In this document: piece after piece, positions 41,446 to 60,752 of the stretch | Layout: the number at the start of each line of letters is the position of its first letter | How positions within the stretch are numbered: position 1 is the stretch's first letter | Origin: Agelaius tricolor | Taxonomy: Eukaryota > Chordata > Aves > Passeriformes > Icteridae | DNA: 64,000 nucleotides | Direction of reading: 5' to 3' | Assembly (NCBI GenBank): GCA_023055355.1 | Contig: JALJCS010000015.1 | Coordinates: forward strand, 21,069,516 to 21,133,515 | Notes under the pieces: generated by a model | The model's database searches: none | Seen by the model: only the letters and a program-made list of their open reading frames with translations | Told to the model about the DNA's origin: nothing | Made by a program: the position numbers and the translations under genes

Positions 41446-42735
41446 GCTGCCTCACAGGAGTCACTCATCCATCCACAGGGAAGTGCTGCTGCAACAGCAC
41501 CAAGCCCCACCACAGCTGCTCTGTGGCTGGTGGGAAACTGGAGCTTCACTTGACTGAAAAAAGGGATTTTGGAGATCTCTTTCCTGTAATTTTATGTTGG
41601 CACTTGAAATTTAGCAAGGAAAGCTGTGGTCTTGAAGGCTTTTTGTAGAGCCATGTATGTTACTGCTGATACTTTTATTGCAAAACCTTTAGTCTCTGAT
41701 ATTTAAGGTCAGAAATTGTGTGTGTGTGTGCTATTTTTTTTTTAACCCAGGGGCCTCTTATACTGTAGTGTCATGAAAGATCCTAAAGCTTTGAGGGGAA
41801 AAAAAAAATGGAAATACTTCATTTTATGAAGCAGTTTTGGGGTCAGTTTTTCTGAAATGAATGCTTTTATGTTGGATAGTTTAAAGCCCATCTGTTAACT
41901 GAAACCAACCCTAAGTGAAGTTGCAGTTGTGTTTCCTATTAGTCTTGTATCTTTCCTATTAGTCATGTATGAAAGAATACAGAGCCATCCAGTAGAATTC
42001 CAAACAAAAATGGAAAAAGCAGATGGTGAAACTATTGCCTTGTTGCCTTTCTTTTACAGGAGCGAGTAATTATTAATAGATCACAAAAATACTGTAAGAG
42101 TAGTTCTGTAAAGTGTTACCAGAGTCCCCGCTCAAGGTGTCCTTCTGATCATTGCCTATTGCAGGTGAAAATTGGCGCATTTCACTCAGAGACACTGAAG
42201 AGGGTTTGAAAATAGATCATGGATGTTATGTCTGGAAGCCTACAGTGAAAGATAAAATACACAATTTTAAATAGTTAAGCACTGCAAGTCTCTCAGGGCT
42301 CATTTATTATGTTGTCATGGTGAGCAAGGAATAAAAAAATAAAATAAAAAGGCTGTTCCTTGGGTAGTTGGTACTTAGAGGCACTTTTCTTTTACAAGAG
42401 TTCCATGCTGGCTTAAGGAAGGATCTTGGAGAAAAAGAACAAACTTTATTTTTCAAATAAATTCAGCTAGGAACTCACAGCCTCCCCTGACACAGGGCTG
42501 AATTATTGTTAGTGTATGCTGCTGGGAGAGTAACACTTACTGCTGTTTAACAACAATAGCTTTCCATTGAATTTCAGAACGGCAGTAAGCAAAGGAAAGG
42601 CAGAGTTGAGTCCTGAAGCAGAAGGAAACACATCCAGCCCGGAGCCAGGCTCCTTTATCAGGGCTGCTGGAAGGGAGAAGGAACACGTTCTGTACATGCA
42701 GCTCCATGGGATTTGGCTGTAAAATTCCGAATGGC

Positions 42736-42736
<1 letters not shown>

Positions 42737-42788
<52 letters not shown>
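42737..42788. repeat. (TG)26 microsatellite
   Basis: Fifty-two bases of perfect TG dinucleotide. Confidence 0.98.
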
Positions 42789-42790
<2 letters not shown>

Positions 42791-45059
42791 GCAGGAGGTC
42801 CTCTCTTCCCTGAATAAAATCTCCTTAGGTGTATTTCTGCCAGACTTTCTCTCTTTTCCATTCTTAGACTGCAGCCAAATATTGGGAAGGTTGTGTCTGC
42901 AGAGCTCCATTTGCCGTGAACAGGAGACAGGAACTTTTTAGTGTTGTGCTGGAAGGTGATAGCTGTGCTTGGTGGGTGAAGGGTTTAAAATAGCTGTGAA
43001 TTGTGTGAGTTGTGTCCAGGCTGTCCCGGCAAGGTTCCCTGCCTGTGGAATTCCACTCAGCAGGCTCTTGGATGCTCCCACATTCCCATATTTTCAGGTT
43101 CTGGACTCCTGGCTACTGAAGCTGTCCCACAGGAGCTTTTATAGAGCTGGAAGCAGCGGTGCTGTGGTACAGGATACTCAGGATCTATAAGGAGGCACCC
43201 CTGAGGTTTGTGTGTACAGTTTGGGGGGTGTTTCCTTGGGGTATGATCACTGGTGGACTCCCAAATTGCTTTTTAACTGGTAAGCTCATTGGGCTGATTG
43301 TGTTCTGGCTGTTGAGTTTGGTGGTTTTTTAATGGAAATAATCCTTTACTCATTTTACATCAGGGAGACAATTGCCCAAGTGATGTTTTCATATGAAAGT
43401 GTCATAAGCTGCATATGTTGATGTAAAAATGAGTCAGTTTTAGTAAATATTACTCCCTCGGCTCATGGAAGAGTGGTGTTCAAGCTCATTCATTCTTGGA
43501 TTCCAGTGATAGTTCCTGTACTTCCCTTTGCTCCTGCTCCATTCTAGAAAAGGCTAATTAGTTCTCCCCTGAGCTTGTTTAAAAATTTTTTAAAAGGTGT
43601 TACATTGGGGCACGAAGGTAACACCACAAGGAGGTACTATAATTTTATCAAATTTGCCTTAGTAAGTTGTTTTACTAAGTTAAAGTGATTACAGCCAGCA
43701 AAGTTAATTTCAATATGCTAATACTCCACAGCAAGTTGGAAATTTAAATAAATGATACTAATAATTTAAAAGTAGGGAAGGTAGAGCAGCTTAGGCAGGT
43801 GACCTGTGTGTTACACGGAGATTGCAAACAGGCTTGGCAGATGTGAGGGGTTTCTCAGCAGGCTCTGGGCTGAGCTGCACTGACCTTTGTGGGAGGGCGT
43901 TAATGCAGCTCTGACAGAAGTGCCTTCTCCAAAAGTTTGTTTTCACGTGAGAGAAAGAAGCCTTTCTTCTCTCAGCTGTGGGGATTAATGGGTTTAACAC
44001 CTGTGTGAAGGTGGCTGTTTATTGGGGCATTTTTTTCAATGGAGGAATGCATTCTCTGGCATTCCTCTACTAGGGAGTGATTGCTCTCAATTAAAGTGCA
44101 GTGCTGGGACTCGGTGCTGGCACCCAGGGCAGAGGGTGGCTGGATGGGTGCTCAATCCCCAGGGCTGCCCAGGTGTGGGGAGCTGCTGCCTGCCCTCCCC
44201 TTGGTGTGAGCAGCTTTGCATGAGCTCCAGAGCGCCGAGCTGGAAAACGCGGAAGGAATAACGTGTTAGTAGAGCACCTGAGACAGGTATTTTCTGCTAA
44301 TTTCTACAGAAGAGAACGAATTTGTCATTCCTGTGATCCTGTTGAGTGAGTTTTACTTTCATTAGGAGGTTCCCAAGATCACCGTTTCCCTCCAGGACAT
44401 GGAAAACCGAATTTCAAGTCAACAAACGGGTGGGAAGGCGGGGCTGGCAGGGCTCGTCATTGGGAATGATGCAACGACTCGGGATTTTCCAAACGCTTTT
44501 CAAGATGCTTTCATGGCTGTTTGCAGACTGAAACCCCCGCATGGCATCAGGCTGTGTGGGGAACCTGGCCCAGAATGCTGCTGGTTCTGGTCACTCCTGT
44601 CATTCCCTGGCTTTGTGGGAGGGACGTGCCCAAGGAGGATCCTCAGAGCATCCTTAGCGAAGAGCAGCAGCCTCGGTGCTCTGCATCCTCCGCACAAACA
44701 AAGCCCGGGGGGGTGGATTTAAGGACATGTGAGTGCCAGTAAAAGGCTTTGATTTCCCTGGCTGTGAGCTGTGTCCTGTTTAGGAAGCCTGCAGGTAAAA
44801 TATGGCAAAATTGGGAGCTCTAGTGAGAATGTTTAATCACAGAGAACTCACAGGTAACTTTTTTCCAAGGAAGAAACCAAATGAGTGCATTCTAGATTTG
44901 TATAACAAATTATTGGTATTGAATTATCAAATTATATGCACAATTAAATTTTTATTAAATAAGGAATAACGTATGCAATATTATGCTAATCTGGTGCAGT
45001 ATAACAAGTTTGTAAGTTTAACACACCGTGCGCTGTGCCTCTGCCTCCCAGGGGACTCG

Positions 45060-45480
45060 TTTGAGACGTAAGGCATTCAGCAATTGAAAAGGAAATTATA
45101 AAATTAGTCACTTGAGTAATTTAAACATGCAAATAAGTGTCCCAACTGTGGTGATACCGGATTTAGCTGAATTTACTCGGGCTGCTTCGACTTTATCACC
45201 CTAATTATTCCAGCTTTGTGTCAGGCTTAAGAAAGCAGGAAGCCAGAATTCTCTGTTACCCGAGTTTCTTGTGGTGCTATTACTGCACTGTGTGTGCCCT
45301 AATGCACTCACTGGGAAGAATTTGTTCCAAGGGTTTTTTCCCTACTAATTAGCAGAACAAAGGCAATCAGGACTGTTCTATCACCAGAGATTTAACACAC
45401 TTGGATTTTATGAGCCAAGCTGAGCGAGGTGTATATGTTCTGATAGCAAACATACAGCACAGCCAAGGGAATTCCGTCTG
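45060..45480. promoter_or_regulatory. Candidate conserved enhancer
   Basis: A repeat-free AT-rich stretch with an octamer ATGCAAAT (45127-45134), a palindromic homeodomain site CTAATTAG (45345-45352) and, four bases on, a SOX-like AACAAAGG (45356-45363). Conservation is assumed from texture only. Confidence 0.3.
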
Positions 45481-46079
45481 CTGGAGCCCCTCAGCAATTC
45501 AGTAAAAATTACCTGTTTAGGTGATGACTTTTTTTTCCTCAGAGCCATCTCCTTGCATGTCTCTGACACTAAAACAGAGCTGGCTCCATGAAAGTATTAA
45601 TTATTTTAGAAATCTTATCTACAAGGAGCTGGTTGGGAGAGGAACGCTGATGGAAATAAGCACACGATCCAGTTGCACATACAGGGCTGTTTTCAGGCTC
45701 CTGTTAATATTGAAAGAATGTTAATGTAAAACATTAAGATAAGAAATCAGAGGACAGTCTCTGCCTCCACGAAGCCCAGGAGCTCCTGCTGAGCTTTGCT
45801 CAACAAGCAACTACGGAAGCTCTGTGATTAAATTGATTTAGCCCTTATTATTGGCAGTAGGGCGACCATTGCTTGGATGTAAGAGTAATTTTCTTAAAGG
45901 TATCTTGGTGATAAATGATGAGAGTCTAACAGACTTTTTGTCTTAGTTTTTGGCATAACTCTTTAATTTTTTCCCCTCAGGAAGTGTACACAACAGCCCC
46001 ATTTTTCACATGAATAAATGGAAATAATCTTTGCAGCCATGGATGCTTCTTAATATTAGTTCAAAGCAAAGATGCACAT

Positions 46080-46480
46080 AGGGCTTCTAGTCTATAAAGA
46101 AGGTGAGAAAACAAATAAGAGCAAGTGTTAATTCATGTACACAGAATTTGTGTCTGCACAGCAGGTGAAAATGCTACATTAATGCTGGAAATATCTGTCC
46201 TGCTGTGTAGTTTTCCTTCCTTTTTATTACTCTAGTGTTTGGTCTCGTATGAATGCACCGTACTTATTTGCATGTTATCACGACAGATTCCTCTTTGCTT
46301 CTAGTTATCCATATAAAGAGATGGATGCTCCACATGACCTCAAGAAAGCATTCAGATGAAACACTGTCTTAAAATATTGTGGGTTTCATAGCGCAGCGTA
46401 TATATACATAAATTTTATTTTTAGTCAAGGTTATTAATTGCTCACAAAAATGCCAGCTAAGAAGAATGCTGTTAAAGTGT
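46080..46480. promoter_or_regulatory. Candidate conserved enhancer
   Basis: Low-repeat AT-rich sequence with ATTTGCAT (46266-46273) followed closely by a GATA-like TTATCA. It resembles developmental non-coding elements, but no alignment was possible. Confidence 0.25.
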
Positions 46481-49230
46481 AATGTCAAATGCTTCTAATT
46501 ATGGCAATGTCAGGAGCAGGGGTCAGTTGGAATGCCCATGGGATTAAATAGAAATAATCCCGACTCCAAGCTTTCGACACCCCTGTTTGAGGAGCCACCG
46601 GCTGTGGCCGTGGTCCCTGCTGGCACAGCTTCCCCCTCCTGTGCACCTGGCGTGTTCCACCCTGGTTTCAAAAAGCAGGGAGGCGGCTCCTGCCACGGTT
46701 CCACTGCTGCATGCGTGGGGCTGCTGCCTCAGGCTGGTGCTCTCCAACCTTCTGCCACGCTGTCGGTCTGGATCTGCAGTTGTCATTAGATATTTGTTGT
46801 GGAAATAATTCCTCTTTTTTTTTTTTCCTATTACAATAACAAGGAAACAAAATGCAAAATGTGAATTAATTTGATAATTCAGTCTTGCTGGCCACACAAA
46901 TTCCAGGTAAAGTTGTACTTTGTGAGGAACCAAGTGTGATAGATGACATGCTCTGTTTTGGTCTGGATATTTGTCTACCTCTGTTATTAATGTTGTATCA
47001 TGCTCTGAAAGGATCAAAGACACTGTATAAGGGGAATAGGTTTAAAAAAAAATGGAAATGAGTGTGGTGAGTGGAAGAAGGGTAAGAATACATACAAAAG
47101 TGACAAGCAGCCCATCAGTCATTTTAAGTTACTCTTCCAGACTGTTTTGTGTGGCATTCACATTTTTTCAGTGTTTTTTTCTGATTGTGCTTTATGTATT
47201 TTGCTTGACACAGCAGGTACTCGGGGTTTGTACTTTTGTCTATGTGGCTCACAAAATGGACTTTTCTTTAAAACAGGTATTTTTGCACTGTTCTGGGGAG
47301 CCTTGTGGTGGATTGGTGTGCCTGTGCCTCAGCCTGGCAGGTCAGTGAAGCCTGGGGACACTGAGCACAGGAGCGGGGAGGAGGAAGCCTCTGAAGGGTT
47401 CTCTGAGATCTTTGCTGCTCCTCCGTTCCTTTCCTCAATATCCTACAGAATAATCTGCTGCCAGAGAATTTCCTGCCTGTGTACAACTTCCCTGGTGCCT
47501 TAGGTGTTGCTAAGTTAACACAGGGCTGGGCTGCTCCAAGGTGAGGTGGGGAGGTGCCGCAGCAACCTGCAGTGCTCTCCCCCGTCCCATGGCCAAACCC
47601 ACCGGAGCAGTCCCCCTCCACAGGTGTGGATCCTGCTGGGGAATGGCCCTCCCTGCTCTGAAGGGCCAGTCCTTTGCAGGAGGTAATTACAACGAGTTCC
47701 TAATGCAGGGTGGCCGGAGACATCTCTTGCAGGAGGCAGTGCAGGACGCAGCGGCTCGGGGAAGCCTCTGGAGCTGCCCACACAGGACACGTGAGCTGCA
47801 GCGTGGGGAGCCTGCCCAGGCTGGGCTGAGCTCTCTTGGGGGTTCCTGGGCTGCCAGAGGCAGAGCTGGGTCGGAGCCCTGGGAAATGCCCTGGTGGCAG
47901 CATGGCACGCCTGTGGGCAGTCTCCTCATACTGCTGATTGTGCTTGCAGCATTTTAGAAAAGTTCATCCTTCAGGTCTTCAGTACGCAATGAGACATTTA
48001 ATAATTTAAAGTTCATATTAGGTCTAAAATTGAAAGTATTCTGGATCCTCCAGAAAAATTTCAGTGTCTCCAGGAAATATGAATCCAGCCCTTTGAGCTG
48101 GCTCTTGGCTGCTCAGGTGGCTCTGGGGCATCCCCGCTGCTCTAAGCCAATGAGGAGACTTTGGATTTCTCTCCAAGTTCTTTTTGGAGCTTTCACTGGG
48201 CCACAAAAATGTCACTCAAAAAACTTTGTCATTTAGCGAAGCTGTTGCTCTGCAAAGAACAAATTTAGATGAGGTAGCTGTCAAAATATGTGTTTGGTCC
48301 TCTTCTGACCTAAAAAGTCTGGGTTTGGTCCCTGATGTCATTAGGCCAAACTTTCTCACTTCATTGACTCTAGGAAGGCAGCTGTGACTGAGATACTGCA
48401 TTGGATGTGTTGGGGGCTGTGTAATTAGTGTCTGAAATCAGTGCTTAATAGCTTGCCTTCAGAAATTTATTTTCCCTTCTGGAAAAAAGTGTTGATATTT
48501 TAAGCATTTTAACTGTTCCTGCTTATTTTTTTTGCTTCCTTTTATGATATAAAAATTCAGTTTGGTTCATTTTGAGCCTGACTGGAAGGCGAAGTTTGTT
48601 TATTTTGGCAGCTTAGTTGTAGATTGGCCAAGAGGAAAATGAAAAACTGTAGCCTGTGGGCATTCTGTGTGTGCTTATCTCCGTCCTCCTGGAGCAGGGA
48701 TAACTGTCTCCTTCCTAGGAAAGGAAAACAGGTTGAGGAGAAGCCTCATGTATTTTTTAAATTTTTTTTTCTGTAGCAATTCTGCACAAGGTCTGCTGGC
48801 AGTGTTGGGGGTGGCACAGACACACCCACAGCTCAGGGTATGCTCTGAAGTACTTTTGCCCAACAGAAGTTTAATCAATTTATTAAATATTTGTTTTTTC
48901 TACTCCTAGAGTTTAGAAAATAACTTGAGATTGTATATCTTTGAGTGTTGGTCTAGGAGTGAATCAGAAAACAATAATTTCTGTAGGCTCCTTTTTTGGT
49001 GCTGCAATTCAGCCGAGGGCACGCATTCCAGCAGCCCGGGCACTGGGCTGGACCCTCAGGCTGTGCTCTCATCCAGCCAAGGGCAGGCGCTGTCAGGTTG
49101 TCCTGCCGTGATCCCAAACACCTCCCCGAGTCCGCAGGTGCCACAGCAGCGGCTGGGACAGGAGGGTGCAGAGGGAGCCTGGCTGCCAGCGCCGGTGCGG
49201 CAGAGCTGCAGCGGCCTCGGGGCCACCTGG

Positions 49231-49713
49231 GGACAGCAGAGCCCGCCCGGGACAGCAGAGCCCGGCCGGGACAGCAGAGCCTACCTGGGACAGCAGAGCC
49301 CGGCTGGGACAGCAGAGCCCGCCCGGGACAGCAGAGCCCGCCCGGGACAGCAGAGCCCGGCCAGGACAGCAGAGCCCGGCCAGGACAGCAGAGCCCGGCC
49401 AGGACAGCAGAGCCCACCTGGGACAGCAGAGCCCGCCTGGGACAGCAGAGCCCACCTGGGACAGCAGAGCCCACCTGGGACAGCAGAGCCCTCCTGGGAC
49501 AGCAGAGCCCGGCCGGGACAGCAGAGCCCTCCTGGGACAGCAGAGCCCGCCTGGGACAGCAGAGCCCGCCTGGGACAGCAGCGCCCGGCTGGGACAGCAG
49601 AGCCCGCCTGGGACAGCAGAGCCCGGCTGGGACAGCAGAGCCCGGCCAGGATAGCAGAGCCCTCCTGGGACAGCAGAGCCCGGCTGGGACAGCAGAGCCC
49701 GGCCGGGACAGCA
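49231..49713. repeat. Minisatellite, about 25 units of 19 bases
   Basis: The unit is GGACAGCAGAGCCCGCCTG with variation confined mostly to the last five bases. Because 19 is not a multiple of three, a frame cycles through all three readings of the unit. Degenerate GTGAGTCAGGAGTCAGGACA-type repeats continue to about 49800. Confidence 0.97.
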
Positions 49714-49800
49714 GGTGAGTCAGGAGTCAGGACAGCAGGTGAGTCGGGACAGCAGGTGAGTCAGGAGTCAGGACAGCCGGTGAGTCGGGACAGCCAGCCC

Positions 49801-55752
<5,952 letters not shown>

Positions 55753-56025
55753 CCACAGAATCCCAGAATGGTTTGGGTTGGGAAGGGACCTTAAAGCTCA
55801 TCCAGTCCCACCAGCAGGGGCACCTCCCACTGTCCCAGGCTGCTCCCAGCCCTGTCCAGCCTGGCCTTGGGCACTGCCAGGGATCCAGGGGCAGCCCCAG
55901 CTGCTCTGGGCACCTGTGCCAGGGCCTCACCTCCCTCACAGCCAGGAATTCCTTCCCAATCTCCCATCTAACCCTGCCCTCTGGCAGAGTGAAGTCATTC
56001 TCCCCTGTCCTGTCATTCCTGTAAA
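55753..56025 (-). mobile_element. CR1 LINE 3' fragment, minus orientation
   Basis: Read on the minus strand it ends with AAGGTCCCTTCCCAACCCAA and a CCATTCTGGGATTCTGTGG terminus. The plus strand shows TCCCAGAATGGTTTGGGTTG and GCCTGGCCTTGGGCACTGCC, the complements of standard CR1 landmarks. Confidence 0.93.
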
Positions 56026-59000
56026 TAGTCTCTATCAGGTACTGGAAGGGCAGAAAGAGAAAAACCTTTCCTTACCAAGTGATGGAATTGTACCCACCTG
56101 GGTTTGCTGAGTAGTTTTGGGATGCTGAGCTGTGGTCAGTGCTGGTGAATGTAGTGATGTGGTTTAGTGATTTTGTGGCTGGTTCTTGCCAGCGTGCGTG
56201 GGTGTGAAACAGCCCCTGTCGCACACGCTACCTCTACCGAGTGTACAAACAGGGGTTTCATCTGCTTCCCATTTACTGGTACATTTTGTTGTCTTTGCCA
56301 TGGGCATTTAAAACTGAGATGTTCTGAAGAGCCCTGCATGAAATTTTAAAGAGACTGGACCTTTCATCTGCACACCAGCAGGACACCAGACAGATGAACA
56401 AGAAAGAAAGAGAAATTGTTTTTGAAGCAATAGCAAAAAAATAACAGTAGAAGCAATTATTTTATCAAAGGTTTATTTTCTTTCTTGTTTTTTAAAGACC
56501 TTTCCTCGGTTGAAGTTAGCTACCTTCTTATGTATGTTTGATTTGTGGTTTTCACAAGGTCCAAATGGAAAATGTCAGCTGGAAGATGTGTATTGTTAAT
56601 GAGCAATCACAATGGCCCTGGTGATTTCAGTGAATTTTGGTGCTCAGAGGATTGCAAAGCTCTTGTCTTCTATCCCCCAAACAGGAACACATTTCTCTCT
56701 CACATTTCGCTCTGTTCCTTGACTATGGACAGACCTTTTCAAAGAGGAAGGATGGAGTTAGGCTTTGTTTGTCTTTGTTTGTCATGTTCTTGCTTGTAGA
56801 CATAAATGGCGTTCCTTACAGCAAGGAGCTGGGCTGTGATCCCTCAGCTGCCTCTGCCAGGCCATTAGGCAGTAATCTCCACTTAGGCTGCTTTGGCTTG
56901 TGGTGGTGGCCCGACTGTGAGAAGTTCAGTGTCACATTAGTGGTACCAGGTCCTTTCAAATCTCTGCTGGTTTTGATCAGTTTTCCCTTTGCTGACTGAT
57001 GTCCTGCCTGCTGCTCCTCACCCTACTGGGAGATGTTCCCATGGGTGATGGAAGCTCCAGCTGGAGCCCTGAGGTGGCACTGCCTTGCTCCAGATGTGCA
57101 GGTGGGATGGTTTTGGTTTGAATATTGATGGTGCTCTGGTGGGAAGGAAAATAAAGCTCCTCTCCTTGTGTGTTTGTTGTATGACACTCTGGGAGCAGAC
57201 TGCAAACTCCATGGGCTGCCCCAAGAATTGACTTGGAGCACTCAGAGGGTTTGAGCAGAGAGCAAAGGCCCCGGCTGTGCCAGCCCTGAGTCGTGGGCAG
57301 GAGAGTGATCCAAGGGCTGGGACCTTCAGCTGGGCTGGGCTTTACTGCCAGGCTGCAGAGCAATGACCTGGGGGAGCCTCAGTGTCCTGAACATGCAGGA
57401 CTGAGGACACCGTGCTGGAGGCAGAGGAAAACTCGGGGACATCTCAGGTGGGAATAAACACAGCTCGTGTTCCTCGCTTTCAGATCCATAGATCTTGTGT
57501 TAATGAAACAGGGCAAGGGGACAGGAAAGGGGTTTGTACTGCCAGTAAATACTGGAACTGGGATCTTGTTTGAATTAGGGTGATGTCTGCTGGGTGAGAG
57601 ACACCTACAGCCATATATAAGACCAAAGCTTCCAGCAGTCCATACTGACTTCCCTGAAAAGCATATTTATATCTTCCAGACCAGTAATTAATCACTCAGT
57701 AGGACTTTTTGGGACGTGAATTCACTGAAGATCTTTTTGTACTGCCAGGAACCACAAAGCATGGGCACAATTAAAACTCTGATTTAATTTATTACTTAGA
57801 GGCATGGAATGGGAATGTTCTAAGTGATGTTGACAGACCAACATTTCAGAACCACCTATTTTTTTTAAATAGAAAACAAATGCTGCTCCTTACAAAAATT
57901 AAATTACATTAATAGCAGTTTTCTAATACACTGCTAAGAAAGAAAATCAAGTTTTGGCATTAATTAAGATGTGAAGAAGTGGTATAATTTTTAAAGAGAA
58001 TGCATTTCAAAGTTGTCTGTTTATATAAAACAAACGACACTGCCTTTTCTTGAAATGCACTTTAAAAGTACATGGCTCTTTTGAAAAATTAAAAATAATT
58101 GCTGAAAAGTTTTTGTATGCTGATAATTTCCCTCTGGTTAATCTTGGGAGTCCCTGCAGCTCCTCTGGTGCCTTCATGTGCTGTTGTCCATTTCTTGGCC
58201 TGACACTTGGAAAAAGGCACTGAAACAGATGCACTGAAAATCCACAAAGTGGATTTTCAAAGTGGATGCACAAGGGGAATTAAATAAGTGAAAAATTATT
58301 CTTATGGTGACAGATAAAAAAAAAAAAAAAAAACAACTTGTCTGTTATCAGAAAGGCACTAAAGAGGTGGTTGAACTTGGTCAATAAGAGCCTACATGGG
58401 CAAAAAGAATTAGCAAATAGAGAGCTCTTAAGACTAGAAGAAAAAAATACAGAGATTTAGTGAATTGAATTAAAGGTAGACAAAAATTTGACTAGAATAA
58501 TGTACATGTTAATCAGGGAAGGTGATTAATCACTGGAACAACTTAATGGCTGTTATGGTGGATATCTTAGCATCAAGAGCAGATGATTTTCTAAATCTGT
58601 AGTTCAAGTGTAACTATTGAGCTTTAAACTGGAAGTAATACAGAAAATTCCAGTGGCCTGTATTATGCAAAGTATTGGATCAAATAATCACATTACCTTG
58701 AGTCCAGTGAATTAACAAGGCACTTTTGTTTCTGAATAAACACAACCTCTAATAATTTCCTTTTTCTTGAACAGCTCAGTCCTACCAGCTTGAGTTTTTC
58801 ATGATGTTTTAGTCCATCATCCCTGAACAGGGATTTCTTCAGTGGTGAAACAAAGAAAATAAATGTGAGGAGCTGTCAGGAAAATATAATAAAAAAAATT
58901 CTTGTTGTTTCTGCCTTTTTGCATATGCCTATCTGTTCTTCTCTTGAATCTCCCATGCTTTATGTGTTGGTGGCACCCCGTGCCACCCATGGTGTGATAC

Positions 59001-60679
59001 AGGGCTGGAGTGACACTCCCAGCTCTAATTCTGCTGCCTTCTGTGCATGCCATAACATTGGCTTGTGTGCTCCATTATTTGGTGTTCACCACATCTGTGT
59101 GAGAATATTGTGTTAGGGTAGCCATGGGGTAAACCATGAGGAGCTGGGAGAAGTGACAATGGAGAGAAAGGGTTTAATGTTAATAAAGTGCAGGTAAGCT
59201 TGTGCTGGTGCAAATCCTCCTCTGGCTGAGCTGTGCTGCAGTGCCGAGTGAACCCAGCGAGTTACAAAGATGAGATCCCAGAGAGGGGCTGAGCTCTCAC
59301 CCTCACCCAGAGGGGCCCTTTTGGAAAGGGCACTGAAGGTTATCTTGGGAGAGCTTTCCAAGCTGGTGTTAATCTCAAGTGCAGAGAAATCAATGGATGG
59401 GTGGAAAGGCAGTCATAGAAATTAAATGTGGGTCACCATCTGCATAAGCAGAGGTTTTCATCCCTCTGGTGCTGAGATGGGACCAGGCTCATGGAAGCCA
59501 ACAGGAGAAGCTCGTGGTGCTTTCAGCTGCCTGAATATGATTTGAGCTGTGCTGGGAATGCTGGAGCTCAGGAGCAGAGAATAACCCAGGAGGATTGCAG
59601 CACTGCCTTTGGGTGCCAACAGGAACAAACCTGGCACACAGGAATGAATGGAGGAAGTAATGGCACTTGACTGTACGGATCAATCAAATGTGATAAAAAA
59701 AGAGTAAATTTTTTAAAACCATAAAAATAATTGAGTTTGCAGAACAAATTTGTCTGCAGTTTAAGGCTATTTTAAAATAACACGTACAGAGATCTTTCCA
59801 CTGGAGTTTGAAGGACTCTTTCATTTCTGAACTGACCAGATACAGTTCAAAATATGTAGGAGAAACCACAAACAGATTTTCAAACCTGTTCCAGGACAAG
59901 TGAAATTTGGGTATGATTTACAGGATTCCTGGGGGGATACTTCACAGTGCACGTCTCTGTTTCTTCTGGGGCTTTCGAGGCATTTGTTATCCGTGTTTCC
60001 GTGTTTTAAGGAGCAGTATTATCCCATGCACTGGTACCAAATGCTCTGGTCCTGGGCTGGTAAGAGTTTTATTGCGCTGTTGATGTTGGGGTCGGGAGGC
60101 CAGGGGACACCTGTTTGTTTGGCTCTCGGAAGAACTCCGTCCCTTGATGGATTTTAGATTTATTCACACACTGGAGATTGCAGATGACAGTTTCTCAGAC
60201 TTTCTTTTGAGATTCATGGTTTGCAAAGGTTTTTTTCTTAATGAGCTGTTAATTCATAACAGTATTCACCGGCGATGTAAAATAGCCGTCTGGTGCTTTC
60301 CAAGCTGGTTTGCATTGTGCTGGAGTTTGCAATTTCTAAAAGAAAAGGATTTATTTCCTCCTGAGATTTATTTTTTAGATCACAAAGTTTCATGAGGAAA
60401 ATTTTAAAAACTTGTTTGTGCTTAAGATTTGCCCAAATATGTGCAGCATCTGCCCTTGGTGTGCATCACTGTGTTTTTGTAAATTAATTCTCTTAATCTA
60501 AGCCCCCAGCTCTGATCTTTCAAAGTCCCAGTAGTGTCACCTTGTCACCCAGCTCTAGCACAGCTCCTTCTGCTCCCTCACAGACTTGCTCTAAAAACTC
60601 CTGGACATTCTGAGGCATAAGCTCATGGATGCACAAAGCTTGCATTTAAAACATCTTTTGGCATGAAATCTATCTTCTC
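56026..60679. other. AT-rich intergenic region, no gene seen
   Basis: No gene recognised in 4.6 kb. Poly(A) at 58316-58332. The stretches 57700-58760 and 60140-60400 are AT-rich and free of recognisable repeats. Confidence 0.55.
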
Positions 60680-60752
60680 TGTCCCTGGAAGTGTCCAAGG
60701 CCAATCTGGACAGGACTTGCAGTGACCTGGTCTAGTGGAAGATGTCTCCTTG
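60680..60752 (+). mobile_element. CR1 LINE short fragment
   Basis: GTCCCTGGAAGTGTCCAAGG followed by a diverged GGTCTAGTGGAAGATGTC. Both ends are truncated, and the copy is more diverged than the others here. Confidence 0.75.

Larger units (their letters stand above)
41446..49228. other. AT-rich intergenic region, no gene seen
   Basis: No coding exon or RNA gene recognised over 7.8 kb and no CR1 copy noted. Long stretches (42000-42500, 44780-46500) are AT-rich, low in repeats and rich in homeodomain-like, POU-like and SOX-like motifs. The block 47270-47950 is GC-richer. The position next to PSMD7 matches the long gene desert that separates PSMD7 from ZFHX3 in mammals. Confidence 0.55.
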
